From Streptantibioticus_A sp037034305 (GTDB lineage: Bacteria > Actinomycetota > Actinomycetes > Streptomycetales > Streptomycetaceae): DNA of 64,000 nt. Where the stretch lies: assembly GCA_037034305.1 (NCBI GenBank), contig JBAGJY010000032.1:1-64000 (forward strand). The letters are read 5' to 3'. A program made the translations under genes and the position numbers. The notes below the pieces were generated by a model. The model saw nothing but the letters and a program-made list of their open reading frames with translations, was not told the DNA's origin and searched no databases. Below, piece by piece: positions 16,601 through 24,571 of this stretch (the stretch's first letter is position 1; each line of letters begins with the position of its first letter).

Positions 16601-17133
16601 TGGCACTCGGCAAGGACTACGCGACGCAGCAGTGCACCATCGCCCGCTCCCTTGAGATCGTCGGTGAGCGCTGGACCTTGCTGGTGGTGCGCGACGCGTT
16701 CTTCGGCGTGCGGCGCTACAACGACTTCCTCGCGCATCTGGGCATCCCACGGGCCGTACTCGCCGCGCGGTTGCAGGCCCTGACCGAGGCCGGAGTGCTG
16801 GAGAAGCGGCGCTACCAGGAGTCGCCGCCACGCGACGAGTACCTACTGACCCCGAAGGGATGCAGGCTCTGGCCCGCGCTGCGGGCGCTGAGCGCATGGG
16901 GCCAGGAGTTGGTGCCGGACGGCCCGGTGTACGTCTTCAGCCACACCGAATGCGGCACCGACCTGGGCGACTACGGCGAGTGCCCGCGGTGCGCCGTCCC
17001 GGTGCCGCCGCAGGACGTGCGGATGCGGCCCGGGCCCGGCGCGCCCGCGAACCCCGACAACCCCGTCAACCGCGCGCTACGCAAGCCGCATCGACTGCTG
17101 GAGCCGCTGATGACGGACGCGGCGACGGGCTGA
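16600..17133 (+). CDS. HxlR-family transcriptional regulator
   Basis: The 177-aa protein has the HxlR signature: TQQCTIARSLEIVGERWTLL (single N-terminal cysteine at about residue 12), RYNDFLAHLGIPRAVLAARL and the wing SPPRDEYLLTPKGCRLWPAL. A C-terminal extension holds HTECGTDLGDYGECPRC, a CxxC-like pair that is common in longer actinobacterial HxlR proteins. Such regulators respond to electrophiles or oxidants through the N-terminal cysteine, or to ligands. It is divergent from the DHA2 transporter. Confidence 0.88.
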   Translation: MALGKDYATQQCTIARSLEIVGERWTLLVVRDAFFGVRRYNDFLAHLGIPRAVLAARLQALTEAGVLEKRRYQESPPRDEYLLTPKGCRLWPALRALSAWGQELVPDGPVYVFSHTECGTDLGDYGECPRCAVPVPPQDVRMRPGPGAPANPDNPVNRALRKPHRLLEPLMTDAATG

Positions 17134-17177
17134 TCCGCCAAGAGCCAACGCCAGCGCGGCCACCCGGGACGCCCGCG

Positions 17178-18032
17178 TCACAGGGGTTTGAACGCCCGCA
17201 GGGCGTAAAGCAGCGGAATCCTCGGCGCGTCCTGCGGCAGCCGCCACCAGCCGCGCTGCGCGGCCACCATGGTCTCGAAGCGCTTCCAGGGCAGCACATC
17301 CGTCTCCCGGAGCGAGTCCAGCCGCAGACCCGCGCCGATCACCGCGTTCACGGCCGCGCCGATGCCGTGCCGCCACTCGTAACTGGTCGTCGCCCCGCTC
17401 AGCGGTGGACCGTCGGTGTAGGTGTGGGCGCAGTCGCCCCTGATCGGGCCTCTGCCGCCCAAGTAGTCGTACCGCAGCCGCAGTTGGCCGTCATCGGGAC
17501 GCGGCACCGGCCCCAACGCGTTGAGCAGCGGATGGAACTCCACCACGTACAGCATCCCGCCAGGCCGCAGCAACGCCTCAACCACCCGCGCCCACCTGGT
17601 CAGATCCGGCAGGTAGCACAGCGCCCCCTTGCCCGTGTACACCACGTCGAACCGCCGCCCGCCCAGTGCTTCGACGGCTTGGTGGACATCGGCCCGCACG
17701 AACTCGACGTGCCGCCCCGACTCGGCCGCCAACCGCCGGGCCTGCGCGATCGACGCGCCTGAGAAGTCCAGACCGACCGTGCGGGCCGCGCCCCGCTCGG
17801 CGAACGCCTGTGTCTCGGTACCCAGATGGCATTGCAGATGGAGCACCTCCCGGCCCCGGAGCGGACCGAGGTCGTCCCATTCGAAGGGCGCGAACCAGTC
17901 CGCGGCGGCCTTGGAGCCGTCCAGTCCGTAGAAGTCGCTGGCCACGTGCACGGGGGTGCGCGCGTCCCAGTTCCTCGCGTTCGCCCGCAACATGTCCTCG
18001 GTGGTCAACTCGCCGCCGTCTTCAGCCGTCAT
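17178..18032 (-). CDS. SAM-dependent class I methyltransferase
   Basis: The 284-aa protein has a Methyltransf_11/25-type core. Motif I appears as VLHLQCHLGTETQAFAERGA (about residues 64-83), the acidic ribose-binding strand as TVGLDFSGASI, motif II as FVRADVHQAV and motif III as LLRPGGMLYVVEFHP. The C-terminal third is variable, with RGDCAHTYTDG and TSYEWRHGIG shared by a common actinobacterial subfamily of unknown substrate. It is convergent with HxlR and divergent from the large membrane protein. Confidence 0.85.
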   Translation of the reverse strand: MTAEDGGELTTEDMLRANARNWDARTPVHVASDFYGLDGSKAAADWFAPFEWDDLGPLRGREVLHLQCHLGTETQAFAERGAARTVGLDFSGASIAQARRLAAESGRHVEFVRADVHQAVEALGGRRFDVVYTGKGALCYLPDLTRWARVVEALLRPGGMLYVVEFHPLLNALGPVPRPDDGQLRLRYDYLGGRGPIRGDCAHTYTDGPPLSGATTSYEWRHGIGAAVNAVIGAGLRLDSLRETDVLPWKRFETMVAAQRGWWRLPQDAPRIPLLYALRAFKPL

Positions 18033-18103
18033 ACGTCAGTTTCTACCGCAACCGGGATCAACAGGCCGCTGTCCAACGCCAATTGTCAGACCCCTACGGC
18101 AAG

Positions 18104-19831
18104 ATGATCGGCATGAGTCGCAAGCCCGTTCTCTCGCGTCCAGCCGTACCAAGTCGGCTGGGCAGGCTCTCCGCCACCGAACGCCGGGTCTGGCGGGCCT
18201 TTCCGCACGGCCAGCTGGTCGACCTGCGCACCGGCGACGCCGAGGCGGACGACCCGGCCAAGGCTCACGACTGGCCCACCGACCGGGTGGTGCGAGGCGA
18301 GGTGATCGCCGCACTGCTGCTCGGCGCCTGCCCGGCCGCCCACGGTGCCGTGGCCGCCGTTCGGATCGCGGGCGCGCGGATCACCGGAGAACTCTGCGTG
18401 GACCACGGCCAGGTCGACTCCCTTCTCCTGCTGCGCGACTGCCGGTTCGAGGGGCCCGTCGACCTCGATGACGCCGTCACCGAGTCGATAGACCTCAGCG
18501 GATCCCAACTGACCACCGTCAGCGCGTACGGATCGCAGGTGCGCGGCACACTGAACCTGGAACACGCCGTCGTCACTGGCGAGGACGACCGGGCCGTACA
18601 CGCCGACGGCATCCGCATCGACGGCAGCCTGCTGGCCAACAACGTCGCCGTCCACGGCCCGTTCAGCCTGATCAACGCGCAGATAAGCGGCCAGGTGGCG
18701 TTCCAGGACGCGAAGCTGGGCGACTCCCACCCCGGCGGCACATCGCTCAACGCCGGTGGCATGCGGGTCGGGCGCAGCCTGCTCGCCGAGCGGCTCACGG
18801 CATCCGGCGAACTGCGGCTGCCGGGCGCGCACATCGGCAGCGCGCTGCTGCTGGACGGCGCCAGGCTGGACGGCCTCGGCCGCCTGGCGCTGCACGGCGA
18901 CTCGCTGACGGTCGCCAGTGAGGCGTCCTTCCGCCGCTCCCGCGTTGAGGGCGGTGCACGATGCTTCACCGCCAACGGGACGGTGCGCCTGTCGGGGGCC
19001 AGGTTCGACGGCGGACTCGACTTCGGCGGCGCGCGGCTCACCGCGACGAAGGGCCAGCCCGCGCTGCGCGCCGGGGGCATGGTGGTCGAGGGCAGCCTGC
19101 GGCTGAACGACGCCTTCCACACCACCGGCGAGATCCGGCTGACCGGCGTCCGCATCTCCGGCCATCTGGACCTGTGCGGCATGGACAGCCCGGAGGCCCT
19201 GCTCACCCTCTACGCCGCCAGCGCGGTAGCCGGTATCCGTGACGAACTCGGCGCGTGGCCCCAGCGGTTGAACCTGGACGGTTTCACCTACGGCCCGTTC
19301 AGCGACTACGTCGCGGCGGTACACCGGGTGCGGCTGGTCAGCCGCCAGGTACGGCGCGGTGACCGCCACCAGACCGGCGGCTTTCGCGCCCAACCGTACG
19401 AGCAGTTGGCGTCCTACTACCGTTCGCTCGGCAACGACGGCGAGGCCAGAACGGTGCTGCTGGCGCGACAGCGCGCCCAGCGTGCCAAGCTGCCCTGGTG
19501 GCAGCGCCTACCCGGACATCTGCTCGACCTGCTTGTCGGTTACGGCTACCGCCCGCTGCGCGCCATCGGCTGGGCGATCGCCCTGCTGGCGGCGAGCAGC
19601 GCGTACTTCAGTACGGTCAGGCCCGACCACGTCAGCACCGAGGACCGCTCGGTGTTCAACCCGGTGCTGTACGCCGCCGACCACCTGATACCGGTCATCC
19701 GGTTCGGCCAGTCGGAGGTGTGGCAGTACCACGGGGTGGCCGCGGTGGTCACGGTCGTGCTGACAGTGCTCGGCTGGACCCTGGGCATAGCGATAGCCGC
19801 TGCGGCGACCCGCACGTTCACCCGGAACTGA
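18104..19831 (+). CDS. Large beta-repeat membrane protein, Streptomyces-type
   Basis: The 575-aa product has no catalytic motif that I recognise. Residues 90-380 form a long right-handed series of hydrophobic pseudo-repeats of 20-24 residues, each of the type G-x-L-x-L-x-G-A-x-I/L (for example RLPGAHIGSALLLDGARLDG), as in pentapeptide-like or beta-helical proteins. A basic stretch WWQRLPGHLLDLLVGYGYRP leads to two C-terminal membrane helices (about 478-495 and 545-570). ATG at 18104 or 18113 could be the start; neither has a clear ribosome binding site. Such proteins are often annotated as membrane-associated oxidoreductases without proof. Confidence 0.75.
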   Translation: MIGMSRKPVLSRPAVPSRLGRLSATERRVWRAFPHGQLVDLRTGDAEADDPAKAHDWPTDRVVRGEVIAALLLGACPAAHGAVAAVRIAGARITGELCVDHGQVDSLLLLRDCRFEGPVDLDDAVTESIDLSGSQLTTVSAYGSQVRGTLNLEHAVVTGEDDRAVHADGIRIDGSLLANNVAVHGPFSLINAQISGQVAFQDAKLGDSHPGGTSLNAGGMRVGRSLLAERLTASGELRLPGAHIGSALLLDGARLDGLGRLALHGDSLTVASEASFRRSRVEGGARCFTANGTVRLSGARFDGGLDFGGARLTATKGQPALRAGGMVVEGSLRLNDAFHTTGEIRLTGVRISGHLDLCGMDSPEALLTLYAASAVAGIRDELGAWPQRLNLDGFTYGPFSDYVAAVHRVRLVSRQVRRGDRHQTGGFRAQPYEQLASYYRSLGNDGEARTVLLARQRAQRAKLPWWQRLPGHLLDLLVGYGYRPLRAIGWAIALLAASSAYFSTVRPDHVSTEDRSVFNPVLYAADHLIPVIRFGQSEVWQYHGVAAVVTVVLTVLGWTLGIAIAAAATRTFTRN

Positions 19832-19846
19832 GCCGCTGCGCGAGAC

Positions 19847-21142
19847 TTACGGCCTTGAGCCGGGTGTCAGGGGCACCAGGACCTCCACGACCGTGCCGTG
19901 CGGCGTGTTGGGCCGCAGTGTGAACCGCCCGCCCGCTCCCTCGATGCGGGTCCGGTGCGAGGCCAGCCCGATGTGTCCGGCACTGAGCTGGTCGTCCAGC
20001 GTGCCGGGCGACATCCCGATCCCGTCGTCGGCGATCTCCAACCGTATCCAGCGCGGATCCGGACTGGTCAGCCGTAGGGACACGTGCTGCGCCCGGGCGT
20101 GCTTGGCGGCGTTGCCGAGCAGTTCGCGGGCGACCCGGTACAGCAGCCGGTCGGCGCAGGTCGTGCTGGGCACCGTGCGGTCGATGTGTACCTTGATCCG
20201 GGTGCGGTGGGCCAGTTGGCGTGCCAGGCCCCGAAGTGCCTGTGCCAGTCCGGCGTGTTCCAGCACCTCCGGGTGGAGTGCCGTGACCGAACAGCGCAGT
20301 TGGCCGGTGGCCTCACGCAGGGCCCGGGTGGCACGGTCGAGCGCCTCGCTCGGACTGGCCGCGGCGGCCTCCTCGACGTCCTGGCGGGCCGCGAGGACGT
20401 TCTGCAGGGCCCCGTCGTGGATGATCTCGGCGAGGTCACTGCGTTCGCGCTCCTCGGCCGACATGACGCGGGACAGCAGCCAGGAGCGGTGCCGCAGCAG
20501 TGTGCCGATCGTGTGGACGCGGGACTGCTGGATTCGGGTGAGCAGCACGCAGCCCGCCCCCACCACGCCGATGAACAGGGCGTGCACCAGGGTGGAGTTC
20601 CAGTAGGGGTCGTCGCCTCGGTGCCCGATGCCGACTCCCGCGACGAAGGTGACGGCCGCGGCCGCGCTCACCACGGCGGTGGCCCTCGGCCGCAGTTGGA
20701 AGGCGGACAGGAGGGGAATCACCAGGAAGGCGTCGTCCACCAGGGGAGAGGACCACTGCGGGTCGGAGAAGTCCCCGGAGACCGCCAGCAACGTGCCGAG
20801 GGCCAGCAGGTCGACCATCGGCACCCACACCGCCGGTAGCGGCAGCCTCTGCGACCATGTGTCCGCCAGCAGCGCCAGGCTCCACGCCGCGTAGCCCGCG
20901 GTGATCAGAAGGGAGGGCAGTGCGTGCTGCCGTGGCGGGAAGACGACCAGCTCCACGACCAGGGACGCCACGACGACCAGCCGCAGCACTGCCTGCTTGC
21001 GCAGCGCGCGCCGCAGCTGGGCGGCTGTCGTGGACTCGACAGCCGCAGCGGACTTGCCCCCGGGCGGTGGGGAAGCGGGGGAGGGGCCGTTGCCACGCCC
21101 GGGTGCCGGATCGCAATCGTCCGGGGACGTTGACGTCGGCAT
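19847..21142 (-). CDS. NarL-type sensor histidine kinase (first two-component system)
   Basis: The 431-aa protein has a low-complexity cytoplasmic N-terminus (1-45), about five membrane helices (60-205), a HisKA_3 dimerisation helix with the phospho-accepting His in LAEIIHDGALQNVLAAR (about 242), and a HATPase domain with N-box LLGNAAKHARA and G1 box EIADDGIGMSPG. No periplasmic sensor domain is evident, so the signal is probably read in or at the membrane. ATG at 21142 has GGAGGATCC in front. It is divergent from its likely partner regulator at 21255. Confidence 0.9.
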   Translation of the reverse strand: MPTSTSPDDCDPAPGRGNGPSPASPPPGGKSAAAVESTTAAQLRRALRKQAVLRLVVVASLVVELVVFPPRQHALPSLLITAGYAAWSLALLADTWSQRLPLPAVWVPMVDLLALGTLLAVSGDFSDPQWSSPLVDDAFLVIPLLSAFQLRPRATAVVSAAAAVTFVAGVGIGHRGDDPYWNSTLVHALFIGVVGAGCVLLTRIQQSRVHTIGTLLRHRSWLLSRVMSAEERERSDLAEIIHDGALQNVLAARQDVEEAAAASPSEALDRATRALREATGQLRCSVTALHPEVLEHAGLAQALRGLARQLAHRTRIKVHIDRTVPSTTCADRLLYRVARELLGNAAKHARAQHVSLRLTSPDPRWIRLEIADDGIGMSPGTLDDQLSAGHIGLASHRTRIEGAGGRFTLRPNTPHGTVVEVLVPLTPGSRP

Positions 21143-21254
21143 GGATCCTCCCATCCGCCTGCTGTTCACAGCTCCAGGTCAAGTATCCCCTATCTTTCGT
21201 TTTGCTCTGTTTTGGGTAATCTGGAGGTGATCGCTAGCCCATCGCGGGAGGGAC

Positions 21255-21905
21255 GTGTCCACAGCCGAGGCGCCCCGGATACGGGTGGTCGTGGCCGATG
21301 ACCACCCGATCTACCGGGAAGGCATCACCCGCGGCCTCACGCTGAGCGGCCAGGTGGAAGTGGTGGCCGAGGCCGAGGACGGCCCCGGGACACTGGAGCT
21401 GATCCGCAAGGAGAATCCGCAGGTCGCGGTGGTCGACTACCGGCTGCCTGGGCTCGACGGCATTGACGTGGTGCACGCCGTCACCCGTGACGGCCTGGCC
21501 ACCAAGGTGATCATCCTGTCCGCCACGACGGACAGTTCCGTTGTCTTCCGCGCGGTCCAGGAGGGCGCGGCCGGGTACCTGCCCAAGGACGCGCGCCGGG
21601 ACGAGATCGTGGACGCGGTGCTGAAGGTGGCCGCCGGGCGCATGGCCATCCCCTCGGACCTGGCCGGTGGACTGGCCGGTGAGATCCGGCTGCGCGCCGA
21701 CCACGACACACCGGTGCTCTCCGAACGGGAGCGCCAGGTACTGCAGGCGTTCGCCCGCGGGCTCAGCATCCCGCAGGCCGCCGCCGAGTTGTTCATCGGC
21801 GCGAGCACCGTGAAGACGCACACCCAGCGGCTCTACGAGAAGCTCGGCGTGTCCGACCGCGCCGCGGCGGTGGCCGAGGCCATGCGCCGGGGACTGCTGG
21901 AGTAG
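21255..21905 (+). CDS. LuxR/NarL-type response regulator (first two-component system)
   Basis: The 216-aa protein has a receiver domain with the acidic pair in VVVADDHPIYREG, phospho-acceptor Asp in VAVVDYRLPGLDG (about residue 61), and Lys in YLPKDARRDE, then a LuxR helix-turn-helix LSERERQVLQAFARGLSIPQ to KTHTQRLYEKLGVSDRAAAV. GTG at 21255 has GGGAGGG upstream. It is a close paralogue of the regulator at 23936; both end in VAEAMRRGLLE. The two lie on either side of the sortase genes, which they probably control. Confidence 0.92.
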   Translation: MSTAEAPRIRVVVADDHPIYREGITRGLTLSGQVEVVAEAEDGPGTLELIRKENPQVAVVDYRLPGLDGIDVVHAVTRDGLATKVIILSATTDSSVVFRAVQEGAAGYLPKDARRDEIVDAVLKVAAGRMAIPSDLAGGLAGEIRLRADHDTPVLSERERQVLQAFARGLSIPQAAAELFIGASTVKTHTQRLYEKLGVSDRAAAVAEAMRRGLLE

Positions 21906-21962
21906 GGCACACCAGGCGCTCCAACTACCGTGGGAGCAAGGCCAGATGAGGCGGCTGACCCG

Positions 21963-21996
21963 GATCGGGGGACAGTGCCTCCACCGATCGGGGGAC
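21963..21996 (+). promoter_or_regulatory. Direct repeat GATCGGGGGAC upstream of the secreted protein gene
   Basis: GATCGGGGGAC occurs at 21963-21973 and again at 21986-21996. The 23-bp period is close to two helix turns, so both copies face the same side of the DNA. It lies 57 bp after the response-regulator gene and 195 bp before the secreted APDTG protein, a plausible site for a NarL-type regulator. Confidence 0.4.
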
Positions 21997-22191
21997 CCGC
22001 GCATAGTGCGGTACGTCGACCGGTGAGAGGAGGGGCCGCGGCGGCGTATCAGCGCAAGCTGTAAGGGCGAGATGGACGACCGTCCAACGGAACGCGGCCT
22101 TCGGCCAGTCGACGGTAGTGCGTTCCCCAGGTCGTCGCTTCGCCCGGCACACCCGCCGGTGATCATCGGGCTCACCAGAAAGCAAAAGAGC

Positions 22192-22818
22192 ATGCGCAAG
22201 TCCACTTTGACGGTAGCGGGCACCCTGGCGGCGGGTGTCTGCGTCCTCGGCGCCAGCCCCGCCCTCGCCCAGACCGCAACCCGCCCCGCCACACCCGCCC
22301 CCTCCACCACCTCGTCAGCCGATGCGAACGGCTACGTGGGCGTATCGCCCGACCCGGCCAAGCCCGGTCAGTTGGTGCACGTCGACGGGACCTGCCCGGC
22401 CAACGCCGACGCCGTCGTTTCCGTGTCCTCCCCGGCGTTCGACAACGGCGGCCAGGCGACGCTCGTCAAGCGCGACCCGTCGGCCTTCGCCGCGACCGCC
22501 CGCATACGGTCGGGCATCGCCGCGAACGGGTACCCCGTGACGGTCGACTGCTCGGTGGCCCACGCGGAGGTCCCGGTGCACGGCACGGTGACGGTGACCG
22601 CCAGCCAACCCACCAAGCCCACGCAGCGCCCCACCTCGCCCACGACCAACCCGGCACAAGCACCACAGGTGGTCGTTCCGCAGGGTGCGCCGGACACCGG
22701 TGCCGGTCCCACCGAACCATCCACCACCGACGCATGGCTGGTCACCGGTGGTGCGGCACTCGCGCTGGGCGGCGGCGCCGTGGTCATGGCGGTCCGTCGC
22801 CGTGGCGCGGGCAAGTGA
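22192..22818 (+). CDS. Secreted protein with LPXTG-like sorting signal (APDTG)
   Basis: The 208-aa precursor has a signal peptide (residues 1-26, ending ASPALAQ). The mature part (40-130) looks like an all-beta domain, VSPDPAKPGQLVHVDGTC to GTVTVTAS, with two cysteines, then a Pro/Thr-rich wall-spanning stretch (135-160). A sorting-like signal follows: APDTG at 166-170, hydrophobic helix WLVTGGAALALGGGAVVMAV, and tail RRRGAGK. The class F sortase gene follows 45 bp downstream and is its likely transpeptidase. AAAGAG serves as a moderate ribosome binding site. Confidence 0.85.
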   Translation: MRKSTLTVAGTLAAGVCVLGASPALAQTATRPATPAPSTTSSADANGYVGVSPDPAKPGQLVHVDGTCPANADAVVSVSSPAFDNGGQATLVKRDPSAFAATARIRSGIAANGYPVTVDCSVAHAEVPVHGTVTVTASQPTKPTQRPTSPTTNPAQAPQVVVPQGAPDTGAGPTEPSTTDAWLVTGGAALALGGGAVVMAVRRRGAGK

Positions 22819-22863
22819 CCGGACCGGCGGCCACACCTTGACCGGGAAAAGGTGAGACATCAC

Positions 22864-23508
22864 ATGCCCGTCCGCCCTGCCTCCCGCGTCGGTCAACTGG
22901 CCGTCGCGGGAGCGGTGTTCCTCGCACTGGTCCTCATCACGGTCGCCTGCGGCCTGTCGCGGGCCTCGACGGCGGCCCCGCCGTCACCACCGTCCGCATC
23001 GGCGGGCCGTACCGCCACGGCCGACGTGCGGGCGGCACCGCCGATGAACCGTTCCGTACCCGTCAGCATCGACATTCCCGCCATCGACGTGCACACGTCG
23101 GTCATGGGAGTGCGACTGCGAGCAGACGGCACCGTGCAGGTGCCGCCCATCGAGAGAAACGCACCCGCGGGTTGGTACGAAGGGTCACCGACCCCCGGTC
23201 AACGCGGCCCCGCAGTGCTGTTGGGACACGTCACCGTCGGCGACTTCGGCCAGGGCGTCTTCTACCGGCTGGCCCAACTGGCCCCCGGCGCCCAGGTCAA
23301 GGTCACCCGGGCCGACGGCAAGCGGGCCGTCTTCACCCTTCAGCGCACCGCCGAGGTGCCCAAGAGCCGATTCCCCGGCCGGGAGGTCTACGGGGACACC
23401 GACAAGCCGGAGTTGCGCCTGATCACCTGCGGCGGCCCCTACGACCAGAAGACGCACAGCTATCCCGACAACATCGTTGTCTTCGCCACGCTCACCAGGT
23501 CCGGGTGA
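22864..23508 (+). CDS. Class F sortase
   Basis: The 214-aa protein has an N-terminal signal anchor (residues 10-32), a Ser/Pro/Ala linker and a sortase barrel beginning PVSIDIPAIDVHTSVMGVRL. Catalytic His122 is in LLGHVT and Cys189 in LITCGGPYD. Sortases join a sorting motif of a secreted protein to cell-wall or other amine acceptors. After Cys189 the sequence THSYPDNIVVFA contains no arginine near the usual active-site position; the only later Arg is three residues from the end. It is the second gene after the APDTG protein, probably co-transcribed. Confidence 0.88.
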   Translation: MPVRPASRVGQLAVAGAVFLALVLITVACGLSRASTAAPPSPPSASAGRTATADVRAAPPMNRSVPVSIDIPAIDVHTSVMGVRLRADGTVQVPPIERNAPAGWYEGSPTPGQRGPAVLLGHVTVGDFGQGVFYRLAQLAPGAQVKVTRADGKRAVFTLQRTAEVPKSRFPGREVYGDTDKPELRLITCGGPYDQKTHSYPDNIVVFATLTRSG

Positions 23509-23519
23509 GGCCAGGACCG

Positions 23520-23828
23520 TCAGGGCCGCTGCTCGCTCCGCCCGGTACGTCGAATGCGCACAACCCTGGCATCGAGGTCGACGTGGAACGGCGGCACCTC
23601 GGCCGGTCTGACGTTCTTGCGCACACGCTCCTGCTCCATGGCGCGCTTGAGGACCTGTGCGCCGGGGCTGCCCCCCTGCATGAAGTCAACGCCGATGGAC
23701 GACAGGCCCTTGCGTTTGCGCCAGTAGACCCAGCCCCGCGCCTCCATCCCCAACAGCGCGCGGTCCCCGAGGAAGAGGGCGGCGGCCAGCGCCAGCACTG
23801 CCCCGGCAACCAGCCATACGGTGCTCAC
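23520..23828 (-). CDS. Small membrane-anchored protein of unknown function
   Basis: The 102-aa product has one N-terminal membrane helix (WLVAGAVLALAAALFLGDRAL), followed by MEARGWVYWRKRKGLSSIG and a basic, charged cytoplasmic tail. The membrane helix plus an EARGWxYWRKR phrase resembles short uncharacterised Streptomyces proteins. Start codons GTG 23828 and GTG 23831 are adjacent; neither has a strong ribosome binding site. It is convergent with the sortase by 11 bp and divergent from the second response regulator. Confidence 0.65.
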   Translation of the reverse strand: MSTVWLVAGAVLALAAALFLGDRALLGMEARGWVYWRKRKGLSSIGVDFMQGGSPGAQVLKRAMEQERVRKNVRPAEVPPFHVDLDARVVRIRRTGRSEQRP

Positions 23829-23935
23829 CACTTGTGAACGCACCGAGTGCGGCCCCGGTTCCCCGCCTGCGGGCGTTCGCAGTCGGCGGGAGAAGGCGTG
23901 GGGCTGCCGAACAACCAGCGACAAGGGAAGAATCC

Positions 23936-24571
23936 ATGGACGATCAGCGGGTAAGGGTGGTTGTCGCCGAGGACCACCCGGTCTACCGCGAGGGCGTGGT
24001 GCGTGCGCTGCGCGGGTTCGTCGCCGTCGTGGCGGACGTCGCCGACGGGGCGCGGGCGCTGACCGCGGTCCGCCAACTGCGCCCGGATGTCGCGGTACTG
24101 GACTACCGCATGCCACGGCTCGACGGCCGCCAGGTCGCCCGTGCCATCCGGCGCGAGGAGTTGCCGACCAGGGTGCTCGTCCTCACCGCCATGGACGACA
24201 GCGCCCTGGTCTACGGCGCGCTGGAGGACGGCGTCAGCGGATACCTGACCAAGGAGGCGGAACCGCACGAGATCACCGAGGCGGTGCTGGCCTGCGCCCG
24301 CGACGAGACCGTGATGCCCCGCAGCCTGACCTCCGGACTGGTCCACGAGATACGGCACCGCGCCGCGCACATGTCCCCGGGGCTCAGCGCCCGCGAGCAC
24401 CAGGTGCTGTGCATGATCGCGGACGGCAAGTCGGTGCCGCAGATCTCCAAGGAGATCTTCCTCGCGCCCACCACCATCAAGTCCCACGTACAACGCATCT
24501 ACGAGAAACTGGGTGTCTCCAACCGCGGCTCCGTGGTCGCCGAGGCCATGCGCAGAGGGCTCCTGGAATGA
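23936..24571 (+). CDS. LuxR/NarL-type response regulator (second two-component system)
   Basis: The 211-aa protein has a receiver domain (VVVAEDHPVYREG; phospho-Asp in VAVLDYRMPRLDG, about residue 54; Lys in YLTKEAEPHE) and a LuxR-type output domain (LSAREHQVLCMIADGKSVPQ to KSHVQRIYEKLGVSNRGSVV). GGGAAG lies 6 bases before the ATG. Its stop overlaps the start of the histidine-kinase gene (ATGA), the usual sign of translational coupling. It is paralogous to the regulator at 21255. Confidence 0.93.
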   Translation: MDDQRVRVVVAEDHPVYREGVVRALRGFVAVVADVADGARALTAVRQLRPDVAVLDYRMPRLDGRQVARAIRREELPTRVLVLTAMDDSALVYGALEDGVSGYLTKEAEPHEITEAVLACARDETVMPRSLTSGLVHEIRHRAAHMSPGLSAREHQVLCMIADGKSVPQISKEIFLAPTTIKSHVQRIYEKLGVSNRGSVVAEAMRRGLLE

